Shown here: positions 41,148-53,182 of the stretch, piece after piece
Numbering within the stretch: position 1 is the first letter of the stretch
How the letters are laid out: each line of letters starts with the position of its first letter
Assembly (NCBI GenBank): GCA_030248065.1
Contig: JASAMV010003014.1
Coordinates: 1 to 64,000, forward strand
Direction: 5' to 3'
Source: Rhynchonema sp. JSB1_4
Lineage: Eukaryota; Nematoda; Chromadorea; Monhysterida; Xyalidae
DNA length: 64,000 nt
Position numbers and translations under genes: made by a program
The notes under the pieces: generated by a model
The model's input: only the letters and a program-made list of their open reading frames with translations
What the model was told of the DNA's origin: nothing
The model's database searches: none

Positions 41148-44100
41148 ATGAACAGTCACCATCAAGGTCAGTGTGTGCTGCGCTTATGTCGTTGTTCAAC
41201 GCGACGTTTGTGCACCGAAGCCGATGTTTCAACAGCGATGCCATCGAAACCAGTTCGATGGAGGCATTTGCCAAAGAATAAAGATCTGGATCCGGCGCAG
41301 CGTTTTCTCAAGGTTAGTGCTCACTGTACGATTGACACTGCTGAAATGAGGGAATTGATCAGGAAATGTGTCTTTGCTCATGTGAATGAACTTGCTGCAG
41401 GCAGCATGCCAGCCATAATGGTGCGGCGTTGTTCTGAGTGAAACAAATAAAGGCAAACTACGCCAGCACGAGCCCGATTTCGGAGGTGGTGTGGTTACAG
41501 AACGAATAGAAAGAGAAAATCATCGTGCACGACGTTCTAGCAGAGATTCTTTTTTACGAATATCTTATTATCACTGGCCGAAGAATACCAAATAAGCCCC
41601 CTGCGGGCTTATTTTGGATACACATCGGATTTGAGATTTTGAAATTAGAAGTTTCCCAAAGAGCTCCCAGGGGGGTTTAGTCGAAAACTTCCGCTGCTGC
41701 ACGAAACTGCCTTTTGGTGAACAGTCAGATCTTTTGTTTGCACTTTACACATGCATTGTGAAACTTACAGTCTTGAAGGTCTCATTCTTGTGATTTTGCG
41801 TGTAATAAGGTACGTTATCGTGAATGTTGACCAGATACAAAAATCATTTTTCCCAAACAGACCCTCATGGGCCGATTCCTAAAGTTTCCCAATAAACCCC
41901 CCCCGTGGGAAGCTATTCGGGGGGAGGGGGCTTGTTTAGGAATCTCCGGTACCACGAAACACACCAACCCAACACACAGGTGACGATATTGGGTCTACCG
42001 AATGTTGGCAAGTCCGTCCTGACCAATCGTCTCATCGGACGCAATGTGTCGGCCGTCAGTCGCAAGATCAACACAACGCGACAGAACATTATTGGCGTGC
42101 TGACGGCGGGAAAGACGCAGGTTGCGCATGTCTTAAGATCACGAATGTGTTGCCGAGAGATACTTGTGTTTGAGTTGACGTCACGCGGTGCAGTTGTGCT
42201 GACGATGACCTGGTGCACCGGCCGTCTGTGAAAAAAAGGGCGAAACGGGCAACTAAAACACGCAGCGCGACCCAATAGTTGGCTTATTGCGTTGGTACCA
42301 ACTCAATAACACATACATAAGGTTAAGTGGAAGAAGCATAGTTACAAGACCGGTTATGGAGTGAGTTTGCGGACATGAAAATAAGCACAAAACAGGGTGT
42401 GAAAGTTACGGGAATGAAAAATAAATGCAAAACCAGGACAGGAAAGGGTGAGAAGGTGGACGAAATCACGGACAGACCGACACGGACAACATGCAAGCAA
42501 AAACTAAATGTACGCAGTCAAAGCCACATCAGTGTGTCAACGGTGCAATACCGGACGGTGCGGAATACTGTGACATAAAATCCGAAAGCAGTCTGTTAGC
42601 CGCCCAGGAGGACCATCGCCCCTTCCCACATTGTCCTTGCAGGCCAGTAGTCCAATGTGGTGCCACTCATTGTTCCGGCTTGCACATGGTACCATTGATT
42701 GGGAAATGTGGGTTGACGTCGTTGGCCATTGGGCTCGGCGGCATAGGACTTGATACCCATCACCGTGAAGCAGTGGTGTCGTTGGGAAATCAAAAAGTCA
42801 GGATACCGGATACCCAAAATCCAAAATTTTCGGATACCGGATACCCAAAATGAAAAATCTCGGATACCAGGGGGGTTGCTCCCTAAAATAAAAAATCTCG
42901 GATACCCGGGGGGGGTTGTTCAAAAAAAGTCAATTTTTTAAGAGGAAAATTGAGCAAAATCGGTGTTGAAAGCGCAAAAAATGGTCATTTTGGGGGTTAT
43001 GCTTGCGCTAGCAAGCGATTTTGAGCATTTTGGAGGTAAAAATGGGCGATTTTTACCGTTTTCGGAAAATTTTAGGGTAGGATACCCTTGGACAAAAAGT
43101 CAGGATACCGGATACCCCTGGGTGAAAAAATCAAGATACCGGATACCGGATACTAGGGGGGGGTAACCCCCCCCCTTCCCCCCCAACGACACCACTGCCG
43201 TGAAGAGTTGACGTCGAGCCCGCTCTGCGCAGCGCAATCGTATTTGTAGACATTTGTGATGTTGAATTTTCGTGACATGCCAAAATCTGTTGGTTTTTTT
43301 CAATTTTTGTCATCTCAGATTGTGCTGAATGACACGCCCGGTCTGCTAAATGCTCGACTAACGTCGGTACTCAAGAAACGAAGGTACGTATATTTTGCGA
43401 CTCGTTTTTGTTTGTCTCGTTTTGTTTTAGAACAGTTTGCAGTTTGTATCTGATCTGCATGGGAGTAATTTTTGCCGTTATGGCGTTCAAATTGGAAAAT
43501 GGAGGGGTCTGGAGGAAACCAATTTGGGAAAAATCAGTGGAGTCTGGTAATTCTTAATTTTACTAAAATATGGGGTGCAATACACGTTTTCACCATCTAT
43601 TATGGCGGCTAAAAGTGCAGCAATATGACGAGTTGAAGATTGGGGTCAAAATATTCAGTGACTAAAATTATGCATATTTTACGTTTGGGCCATGCAATAA
43701 AAATTATTACTGAAAAACTAGAACGCCATGGCATGCTTTTTGTCAAGCACGAGCAATCAAAAATCAATCACTCTCGGACCGAGCGCGTGATGTTATAAAT
43801 AAGTCGCTTGAGCAAATCTCGAACTGTGCCTGATGCAAAAGGTCGCTTGACCGAGGCAAGACCTGGCTCGTCACCACGTTTGATTTCGCGGCCTGTATTC
43901 TTACCATCTTTTTATGTCATTCATCAAACGCACCGACACGTCTAATATACAAAGCACTGGCTTCAAATGCCAACACAAACAGCTTCCTGATGAATAAAAT
44001 CAGGGTTTTGAACGTGGTCCGGTCCGGGGTGTGGCGTAAAAGTTGTTCGCAGACAGCAAACTAACAACTTTAACGCGCTGGCCGAAACAATTATTGGCGT

Positions 44101-44281
44101 GAGCAAATCTCGAATGTTTGATTTCGGCCTGTTTTTTTACTTTTTATCTTTTTATGTCATTCAGCAAACGCACCGACAGTTCCCCAATCGACACGTCCCT
44201 ATTCGATGCGCCCGAACTCAGTGTGTCCCGATCGGATCCTAATTGTGTCCATGTTGGATTGTGTAAAAAAAAAAAAAAAAA

Positions 44282-44364
<83 letters not shown>

Positions 44365-44393
44365 AAACACCAAACAACAAAAAACCAAACACA

Positions 44394-44450
<57 letters not shown>

Positions 44451-47191
44451 ACCAAAAAAAAAACAAAATCAAAATTTTGACAAGGGGTATCATGCCCCCA
44501 AGATCAAAAAACCGGCCTTGAGGTAGTTCAAAACCCCAAGAACAACCTCACCCTTAGAAAAGAACACAGCCCCCAAACCACCCACCACAACACAACCCAA
44601 CCCACAAAAACAACAACCCACCAAAAGAACACCAAAAAAGAAAAAAAAGGGAGATCAAAATTACGGGTGGATACGATCGGGCGCAAACACCTCCCAGACC
44701 GCCAACAAAAATCCCGCCCCCACCACAAAGCACCACACAGCCAAACAAACAAGCCCAGGAAACCCAGAGAAACCCCAGGGAAAGGGAGACCAAAACAACA
44801 CAAGGAAAAACCAGAAAAAACAACCCACACCACACAAAACCCCCCAAAACACAAAAAGAAAGAGACAGAACCATCCAGAAAAAACGTAAATACGCGCGCA
44901 AATCACAAAAAAAAAAAAAAAGAAAAAATGAAATGAATGAGAGCCTTTTGTTCATCGTTCAGTCATATCATGCACTTGTAGTTACCACAGTCATTGTTGC
45001 CCTCCCTTTCACCCAGGTTGACCTGTTGCCCGACAAAGCGAGTCTGCTTCGGCTCACCGACAAACTCACCGGTGGAAAGATTGCCGGTCGACCGATTCAG
45101 AAGAAGGAAAGCATGATCGACCAACCCGCGCCTCGACTGGACTTGGACCGGGACCGACCCGACTCAGACATGCACCTTGACCAGGAGCATACATTGGTGC
45201 CGAATGGGTGTGAACGATTGTATGCGCACATATTGAAGCAGCCATTGCACGAGGTGAGTGTGTGAATCGGGTGATAAAGTTTTGTGATTTACACCTAGTT
45301 TCTGCGCTATATTATGGACAAGCCACATCATCAGACAGAGTATGACACATGATAGCCAGATGGGCATGATAACAGCACCAATTACTGGATTTATTATGAA
45401 AACGCATCATTAGACGTTGCTGGTAACTGATGTGTTGGTTCAGGTCAGATGTGACCACGTGCACTTGTGTTTTTGGACGTTCTTTGCACAAAAGATGATA
45501 GCGCAATGACGTTGCGGTTTAGCCTTGCAAGGGCGGACTTACGTTGAATCCGGAAACCGGAAATATTTCCGGAAAACACATTATTTTTGCCTGTGAGTTT
45601 CTGCGTTTTTCGGATATATTTCCGGAGTCCGGAAATGTTTTGTAGTCTTGCATGCAAATTATTTCCGGTTTCCTGATTCCGGATTCAAGCTAAGGTCGCC
45701 CTAAGCAATAACTGCACTTACAGATCCAACGCAATGCTTGCCCACAGAGTGTGGCCAAGCGAAACACTTTCAATGCTGTATAATTTGGTACCATTGAAGC
45801 GCTGTCGCTTGTCTCGTGTATTATTATTTTGTGAAGTATTGCGCCATCGATCTGCCCTCACGGTGAAAAAAAGAGCTATTTCGTATGGACAAGCCAGGTT
45901 AAATCTTTGAATAAATGGTGTGAGTTTGTGATTAATACAGTGCGCCATTATCGAAATGTCGATTCATGCGAGAGTTAAACGTGAGCAAACCACATTGAAA
46001 CGACGTCTGTTTTTGTTCAGGGAATAAGCATGCCCTCGAAATAGCGACATGGTCGGGCTTTAAAATTTCGTTCCCAAAGCACAATGTTTACCGCATAATG
46101 CAGTGGGCAGAAACAGTTGACTCTTGTGTCGATTGCAGGTGAGCGAGCGTCATCTAAAACGTTGTTTCCCCGACCACAGCGTCTGGCCACATTTTGACAG
46201 TGTCTTCTACACGTCAGCACTCAATGGAGACGGCGTGCACGAGTTCAAGCAGTACCTCATTGACAAGGCACCACTGGCGTCGTGGAACTTCGAACCCACC
46301 GGGGTACTGGTCTGGTTGGGGGCTTGCTTTTGGGTTTGGCATTATTAAAGTTGATTTTTGCGGAATTGAGCAAAAAGACTGAACATTGAGTAGTATTGGT
46401 TATTTGCCATCCTCTATTTGCAATTATCAAAACATTTACAGTTTTCGTTGTATTTTTTTGCAAATGCGTTTGATTCCATGTCCAATGTACGTTGCGCAAT
46501 ACGTAAACCTATCCACGCGGGTGTGACTGATTGTCATCAAACAGATAGTATTCCAAAGAAAACAGTTTATTTAATCGATTGATATGATTACAGGTGCCCA
46601 CGAATCGATCCGATTGGCAGCTGGCCATAGACGCCGTGCGCGCAGCGTTGATGGAACATGTGGACAGAAATCTACCGTATGATGTGGCCCTCAATGTTGG
46701 CTTTGATGTCGTGTCTTCTTATTTTTTTCTTCTACCGGAGAAGTTGATTAGGCCCCCCCCAACAGAATAAGCGCCGATTGGCAATTTTCCGAATAAGCCC
46801 CCTCAGTGGTGTCGATGAGAAATCGAAATTTTCCCATACCCAGCCCAATTTTCGGGAAATTTCCCATACATACCCCCAAAAATCAAAAATTTCCCATACC
46901 AGGGGGGGGGGGGATTTCTAAAAACTCAAAAATTTCCCATACCCGAGGGTGGGGGTTTTGAAAAAAATGACCCCAAAAATCTTCTAAAAGTGTCAAAATT
47001 GGTCTAAAAAGTGCTTAAAACAGAGTTTTCTTGCGGTAGTAAGCGATTTTTGACATTTTTGGACGAAAAATGGCCAATTTTGGTACTTCTCGGGGTCAAA
47101 AAGTCATTTCTTAGGGGTGCTTGTTCCAAAAGTGAAAAATTTCCCATACCCCATACCCCCGGCCGATTTCCCATACCCCATACCAGGGGGG

Positions 47192-47231
<40 letters not shown>

Positions 47232-48178
47232 AGGAACACGATAAAAGCTGCACATTACCCATATTGCAGTGTTTTCTTCACTATATCTATGTTTTATGAC
47301 ATGTTTTTGGCAAATAAATCGCTATGATTTGCATGCTGACAGTTGTGTAATAATAGTAAGCGTTCTTGTAATGCCTACGATACAAAAAGAATGCATTTGC
47401 AGTTACAAAAGTACCGTCCAACCCTACTTTCAGTCTGTAATTGGATCCCAATGTAGCCCCCACTATTTGGGATAAATTTTTTGTTTTAAAATCTCAAAAC
47501 AGACGCATGCCCCAAATAGTCCCCCAATGGGCTTAATCGAACTTCATCTCCGGTAATTCGCTCTGTGAAACATCAGCCAGTTTGTGCTGTGTAATAGGAT
47601 CATTTTTTTGCATTGAAATATCATTTTTGTTATCATGTCCATTGATAGCACAGCGCTGTGTGTGGGGCTAGAAAATGTCTATATGATTATATGCACTCAG
47701 TGCAACTTCAGCCGGCTGATCCTACATGCGTATGTAGCCAGTGCACCCACCGTCCAGCTGACTGATGTTTATCGACTGTCTGGGATCAACACTTTTATGT
47801 TGATCAAATTTGGTAAATTTTGAAAAATCCCTTGACACAAAAGGTCACGTTAGAGAGAGACAGAACGGTCACCAAATTTGACCATATCGCCCTCTACATA
47901 CTGTACATATATTGTTTTGACTATTTGACTCTACATATATTGCGCACGGTTCACAGATTTCGCACTGGGAGATCGACGCGAACGACGTGTTGCGTGTGTT
48001 GGTCGATGTTTCATGCACGAGTGAGCACGACAGCAGCGTAATCATCGGTGCGGCCGGTGCGAGAATACGGGCCATTGCTGCAACGGCCAATCAACAGCTC
48101 AGAAATGTACTCCTCAGGGACTTGTATTTGCGAATCGCTGTCAAAACGGTGGCGAAGAAGAAGAGCAGGACTGGATGA
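41148..48178 (+). CDS. ERAL1: Mitochondrial Era-like GTPase ERAL1, missing one or more central exons
   Basis: The visible exons are 41148-41312, 41980-42120, 43319-43383, 45017-45253, 46139-46303, 46594-46695 and 47957-48178. GTPase motifs are present: G1 (VTILGLPNVGKS), the G2 region (SRKINTTRQNI) and G3 (LNDTPGLL). Exon 45017 begins VDLLPDK, which should complete the G4 motif NK|VD. The C-terminal KH domain has the GxxG loop IIGAAGARIRAIAA. ERAL1 binds 12S rRNA and assembles the small mitochondrial ribosomal subunit. The exon(s) expected between phase 2 at 43383 and phase 0 at 45017 (family sequence leading to NK) are absent. That interval contains the abnormal A-rich tract 44264-44925. A likely trans-splice acceptor (TTTATTCAG) ends 12 bases before the ATG. 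Confidence 0.9.
42771..43197. mobile_element. hAT-type MITE, 'GGATACCGGATACC' family, intact copy
   Basis: The ends are CAGTGGTGTCGTTGGG and CCAACGACACCACTG, with a perfect 8-bp duplication CCGTGAAG (42763-42770, 43198-43205). AGGATACCGGATACCC words lie in both arms in the same orientation. The core is GCTTGCGCTAGCAAGCG (43002-43018). It lies in ERAL1 intron 2. Confidence 0.92.
44264..44925. other. Abnormal poly-A / AC-rich, T-depleted tract
   Basis: About 200 bases are almost pure A with rare C or T. About 430 bases of A/C/G sequence with very few T follow on the plus strand. Base composition changes abruptly at both edges. It falls in the ERAL1 interval where an exon is missing. A misassembled or low-quality stretch is the simplest reading; a real asymmetric satellite is possible. 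Confidence 0.7.
45530..45702. mobile_element. Short TIR element with 'TTTCCGGA' words
   Basis: AGGGCGGACTTACGTTGAATC and GATTCAAGCTAAGGTCGCCCT are imperfect inverted ends. CCGGAAAT/ATTTCCGG words fill the inside. It lies in the ERAL1 intron before exon 46139. Confidence 0.65.
46733..47553. mobile_element. TIR element with a nested 'TTTCCCATACCC' word element
   Basis: The outer ends are TACCGGAGAAGTTGATTAGGC and GGCTTAATCGAACTTCATCT, then CCGGTA. The inner block (46804-~47235) starts CAGTGGTGTCGATGAG, repeats TTTCCCATACCCC on both sides, and contains CTTGCGGTAGTAAGCG (47031-47046). Its right end is blurred by a poly-C run. Related ends occur near 41600-41950 and 63705. It lies in the last ERAL1 intron. 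Confidence 0.6.
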
Positions 48179-50810
48179 TTGTACAAAAATTACAATCGTG
48201 CCTTCGAAATTTGATAAACGATCAGCGTGTGGTATTTACATGTATGTTTATGTGCTTTCTATAACGTGCCTTAAAAGCAGTTGCAAACATGATACCAAAT
48301 AAAGAACGAAAAATGTATGTTTGCGGCAGTCAATGAGTGGAATGCACAAAACAAGGTCAAGCTCACCGTCAACCTCAAAGTCAAAGTTCAAAGTCGGATG
48401 CTTTGGCGCCACGCTGGCTAATGTATAGTCCACCCATCCGCTTATGAGACGCCTGTTATGGTTCCACCTGCAGAAAGTTTTGTCGAAAACAAACGAAAGA
48501 GAATGAGCAATGCATAACCATGCACAATTTCTCTTTCGTTTGTTTTCGAAAAAAATCGAAAGATGTGAAACCGCATGAGGTCGCATGAGTGGATGGACGC
48601 ACTTTACATGCAGCAGACGGTCAATCTCACCCTTCGACAGGTTGATGTGCGTGATTGGATCTTTTTCTCGCGATAATATTGTTCTAAGGATGTAGCACAA
48701 GCGTTTTAGAAGATCATTTCTACGTTTCAGTAATTTATGACCAGTCAGGGTTGTTTCAAAAAAAAAGTGGTTAATTAAAAAAAATTTTTTTAAAAAAAAA
48801 TTTTTTTTTGAAACTCAGATTTTGCTTTTTTTTTTAATAAAAAAAAGTTGCCCAAAATGGGCTGAAATGTCCAAAAATGGCCTTTTTCGAGGCAAAAAAT
48901 TGGCACTTTTTTTCTGTGGACGGGACAATTTTTCCAAAATCGCGCCTGCGGCGCCCTGTATTGCCCCAAATTCGTACAGGGATGCGCGGGGCTGGTCTTT
49001 TACAGTGATGTGGCACCGATAATGTACTACTGCATGCTACTACACATGTATATATGCAGGTATGGTGCAAAACCGGGCGCGCAAAGTCGATCTGACACGC
49101 AAGATTTGGGCTGTAATCGATATTTTGATGGTCGTATATCAGATATTCGGTATTAGATGCATTAAAATACGTTGTACAGCATGCTACAATATATTAGAGT
49201 ACCATCGTTAGTGAACATCAACCTCACACTGGTCGGAGACCATAGAATCTGCACAATACTACCGGGTGTCACCGCACAAGTTGGGTCTCAGGCGAAAATT
49301 TTTCAATTTTTGAAAAATATGTTGTATCGATTTCATTTATCCTGAAACGTCGTTTGCAACACTTTTTCTAATAAAAAAAATTTTCGTCAAAAAAAAAATC
49401 AAAAAAAAAATTTTTTTTTAAAAAAAAAGCTCGTTAATAAAAAAAATTTTTTTTTCAACCCTGTGACCAGTGGTATTGAAACATTGTAGCGATCATTGAC
49501 CGCAGTCTCATTTTTCGACCGCCGTTTGGAGATCTCCTGTTTATTTCTTTGGCTCAAAACCCGGAAATAATCTTCCAAAACGCTTGTGTTACATCCTTAA
49601 AATAACATCATGGCAAGAAAAGCATCCAACCACGCATAACAACCTGCCATGGTAGACCCTACGTTTAGAAAATCGCGTCTTGTGCATAACGCAGTGTGAC
49701 GCCGGAATATCTGACATGAACGTTGAGGTTGACGGTGAACTTGACTTTGTTTTCTGAATTCCACCCAGTGATTGGTTAATTACACATTCTATGGATGCAT
49801 GAAATCGAGGTAGCATGGCGTCTCGCACAACAACAGTGTGAAAAGCAAACTGATAACTTTTGTAACAATCAAATCAACATTATATTTAGATGTACTGAAG
49901 AATGAGCGTTCTTTTAATTCGTTTTCATTTCCGTCCCTCGATTGTGGCTTAGGTTACTGTGGTTAACTCATTTGGTCAAATCACTTCGTCAACCCACATT
50001 GTAGAGCCATTAACCCCAGCCGAATGTTGTGTATTATTTCTCGCGCTCATTTGGGGCTGATGTGAATTTGACGAGGTGATTTGACCACTTGAGTTGATCA
50101 CTGTAATATTATTGGTCTTGAGTGTAATTCAGCACCTGAGTTCCCGCTTCGACTGTTACTGCACGCCTCGCCCTGTCGGATATTTGTTGTGTTTCTGACT
50201 GTTTGAAACGTGTGAGAACTGAGAACGTTCTTCCTTCTGACGAATCGAATCGGAAACAAAGCCGATTCGGTTACTGTATGTGGTGCTTGCGCGCAAGGTG
50301 AGTATAAAGTGATCTTTAGGCTTATTGACACGTCGTAAAGTCAGATCATCAACTAACGGCGTCGACTCGCCACAACGAATGCCATGTGTTATTTCTCGCG
50401 CTCAGAAAAGTCGAAATTGCATAATGTTCAGATCGTGCTGTGGTGTGGCGCGTAAATACTATTGTGTGTGTCAGTTGTGTAACATTGTCATTATAGTATT
50501 GAATTATTATGTTCATGCAAATGTACTCCAACTCTTTATGTAATTGGTGCCGGCTAAATTGTAAAAACCTAGGTATTCGTCGTTACTGTCACGCCTCGAG
50601 CGGTTGTTGATGTTTACCCTTTTCGTGTCTGAAACGAAATAAAGTACTACTACTACTACTCCGGGCTGCTTTAAGTTGACGACTTTAGTTGAAAATCCCA
50701 GGTTGCCACCATTGTCAATTAGCCCATTAAACCGCCTGTGGATCGGACATGACTAAAACTTGAGTTCAGGCTCGTGTGTTGTTGTCGTCTATCTGCACGC
50801 AGCACGGCAG
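48179..50810. other. Interval between ERAL1 and the transmembrane-protein gene
   Basis: It holds the ERAL1 3' flank (AATAAA near 48298), a hairpin with TCGAAAACAAACGAAAGAGA arms (48493-48550), the hAT MITE 48746-49463, a palindrome at 49953-50106 (GGTTAACTCATTTGGTCAAA paired with TTTGACCACTTGAGTTGATC), and an (ACT)n microsatellite near 50645. Earlier exons of the downstream gene may be hidden here, but I could not recognise any. Confidence 0.5.
48746..49463. mobile_element. hAT-type MITE, 'AAAAATTTTTTT' family
   Basis: The ends are CAGGGTTGTTTC and TTCAACCCTG, with a perfect 8-bp duplication TGACCAGT (48738-48745, 49464-49471). Poly-A/poly-T words fill both arms. The interior includes CCAAAATGGGC and a GCGCCTGCGGCGCC hairpin. 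No transposase frame was seen. Confidence 0.9.
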
Positions 50811-52164
50811 GAACAGCGAAACACCCAGGTCGTCCAGGAACAACAACGTGACGCCATCCCGATCACCGATGTGCTCTCGTCCATTTATGTCACGTTCTGC
50901 ATGGAGCAACTAATGGTGAATCATGTGTGCTGGTCGTGAGGTTTGTTAGCCCGTCTGCTTTAACACAGCCGCGCGCGGCCGTGCACCAGCGCGTCATCAA
51001 TGCTTTTCAACCGGATTGCAACGTGACGCCAAAGTAAGGTTGACATTCATTCATCAGCCATTGTTCAATGTCTGGAACAGTGGTGGGTGAAACAAACCAA
51101 CAATCACAAATGCCTTGACGAAATCTTTTTTTCCAAAAATGCTCTAACCATTCGTTTTTTAAACAAGTTCGAGACGAACATTTTCTGCGCGTGATTATAT
51201 CTCAAAACAACGCCATCATCATCGCGTGCCCACATTCGTCGTTTGCGCAGCCGTTGTCATGGTGCTGATTCTGCTGGTGTTCGGACTGTGCATACTGGTA
51301 GGTTTTACGAAAAAATTTTGAGCACATTATCGCGCAGCACTCCTGGTCAACTCAAGTTATCGGCTGCACAGAACAAAAGGCAAGTTTCACCGCACGGCGG
51401 CGAAACGGTTTGGTCGAACACTGGGGAAGGCTTCAACCCACATGTATGTAGCTATGCATATATGTGGCTATAGCTCCAAAAATTTGTTATTTTACCGTGT
51501 AAACGCAAACCAATAATGCTTACAGTTAAACGCTGTGATAATCGCCGGGACACAAACTGTTGCACACGCCTATGAGCGTTGGTGAAACTAAGAACGGGCT
51601 TCGTAATACTTTGGTGTGGTTAATGAAAGCACAAAAATATAAAATAAATAGCCAGATTCAAAAACGGGAGAACGAATTAAACACTGGGCAGATGATCCTG
51701 CAGTGAAACAACTCTCGAATTTTACCTGGTCGAACGAGTGAAATTGCAAACAGCACTTCAGATGCAACCATCGGCCGTGGATTCACCGTCAGCAGACGAT
51801 GCCACGCAGCCTGACAACAGCGAAACAGCGCGCGCCGAAGGTGACGGGATGTTCGTCACCGAATACCCGTTGCAGCACGGACCACAAAACCAACAGAATC
51901 CGCGTCTGAACCGCCAGTTTCAACAACCTGCGAACCGTAACCTTGCTGCGTTGTCTCAAATGTCTGCGATTCCTGCCTTGGTTTGTTGTTTGAATTGATC
52001 TAATCAAATGCGAGTTGCGTTCCGCAATAATCCCAAACAGCCACTTGATGCGTGCTGTTCCAGATCCGTGATCTGCGGAAGCCTTGTCTTGTCGCATTAA
52101 ATCCAATTCAACCGCGATGTCGCTTCCCAGTTTCTGCCGCCGAGCACCACACCCGACGTGAACC
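50811..52164 (+). CDS. Unrecognised single-pass transmembrane protein, 3' part of gene
   Basis: Phase-compatible exons are 50811-50915, 50969-51033, 51168-51297, 51762-51980 and 52064-52164. In order they read IPITDVLSSIYVTFCMEQLM, AAVHQRVINAFQPDCNVT, a basic segment, then the hydrophobic helix FVVCAAVVMVLILLVFGLCI. A hydrophilic tail rich in Q/N/P follows (GPQNQQNPRLNRQFQQPANR), then IRDLRKPCLVALNPIQP. I do not recognise the family. The acceptor at 51167 is the unusual AAG. The start lies upstream and was not found. The last visible exon is interrupted at 52165 by a hAT MITE; reading into the element gives an aberrant tail that stops at 52276. Whether that exon is still coding is uncertain. 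Confidence 0.55.
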
Positions 52165-52650
52165 CAGGGTTGGGCAAAAAAAAACGACGGCGTTTTTTCT
52201 TAAAAAAACGACGTTTTTTTTCAAAAAAAACGCCTGGGTCGTTTTTCGTTTTTTTTTAAATCCTGAATTTCCTTGATTTTCCCTGATTTTTCAGGGAAAG
52301 TACCAAGATTATGAAGGAAAATCAATTTTTTGTCCCATTTTTTTCAAAAAATTTTCGACCAATTTTTACTTTGTCGATATACGGAGTTTGACTTTCAGTG
52401 ATGACCCCGGCCAAAGTTGGTCCCATGATGCGGGTCTGATATGGGATCTTGGTTGAAACCCGTTTATTTTGCCTCAGAACACATAGAATTACTTCATTTA
52501 ACCACATTTTCTTCCCAACATGAGCGTTTTCCAATTTTTTGGGGGGCATATTTTGGTCATCTGGACGTTTTAAAAAAAACGTTTTTTTTAAAAAAAACGT
52601 TATTTAAAAAAACGATTTTTTTGAAAAAAAACGGTTTTTGCCCAACCCTG
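52165..52650. mobile_element. hAT-type MITE, 'AAAAACGTTTTTT' family, inserted in an exon
   Basis: The ends are CAGGGTTGGGCAAAAA and TTTTTGCCCAACCCTG, with a perfect 8-bp duplication CGTGAACC (52157-52164, 52651-52658). AAAAACG/CGTTTTTT words lie on both sides of a unique centre (52260-52560). A broken relative with the same right end lies at ~62940-63147. Confidence 0.92.
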
Positions 52651-52759
52651 CGTGAACCTGCCGTTCGTCATCACTTATATTTTACAAAACACATTCAACG
52701 GAATTAATCGTTGAAACCAAGCTTCTTTTTAAACGTGCCATTTGTTTTTGAGGCGTATC

Positions 52760-53182
52760 ATGCAAGTGTTCCGGGGAACGTGCACCTTGAACGACGGCTA
52801 CCCAACCTACCATGCCATACTGGACACCAGACAAGAAATCCAGCGATTGTGTGACGTCGACATATTTGATTCAAATCTACCACCAAATTTGCGCCACTTG
52901 CGCGATGGAATCGGACGAGAGCTGCGCGCTCGAGCGGAAGGGGTGGACGAACAACAAGAAAATCCAGACCAAGTGCAACCGAAGGGGAGCGAAGAAACAA
53001 AGAACACTGGAAAGAGAGTGAAGACCAAGACGGAAAGAAGGAGAAGTTACAAAAAGGAGCGCCAAGAAAAAAGTAGAAGAAAAGGGAGAGAAAAACGACG
53101 AACACGCCGGGAAAAAAGAGAAGAAACAGAAAGACAGTGTTCCCGGAAGTTTTTACATTTCTATGAATCGTCGATTCCATGA
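52760..53182 (+). CDS. Basic, charged ORF of unknown function
   Basis: A 140-codon frame from ATG 52760 begins MQVFRGTCTLNDGYPTYHAI and continues RQEIQRLCDVDIFDSNLP. It ends in a very basic, glutamate- and arginine-rich tail (about the last 75 residues) likely to be disordered or nuclear-targeted. The first 60 residues look like a genuine folded segment. It may be the last exon of the transmembrane gene just upstream, separated from it by the MITE, but no acceptor with fitting phase is clear (TTTTTGAG at 52743-52750 would be unusual). No homologue recognised. Confidence 0.45.
   Translation: MQVFRGTCTLNDGYPTYHAILDTRQEIQRLCDVDIFDSNLPPNLRHLRDGIGRELRARAEGVDEQQENPDQVQPKGSEETKNTGKRVKTKTERRRSYKKERQEKSRRKGREKRRTRREKREETERQCSRKFLHFYESSIP

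Noticed and set aside
44206..44526. Lysine-rich ORF in the A-rich tract
   Set aside because: It is only translation of poly-A and has no biological support.
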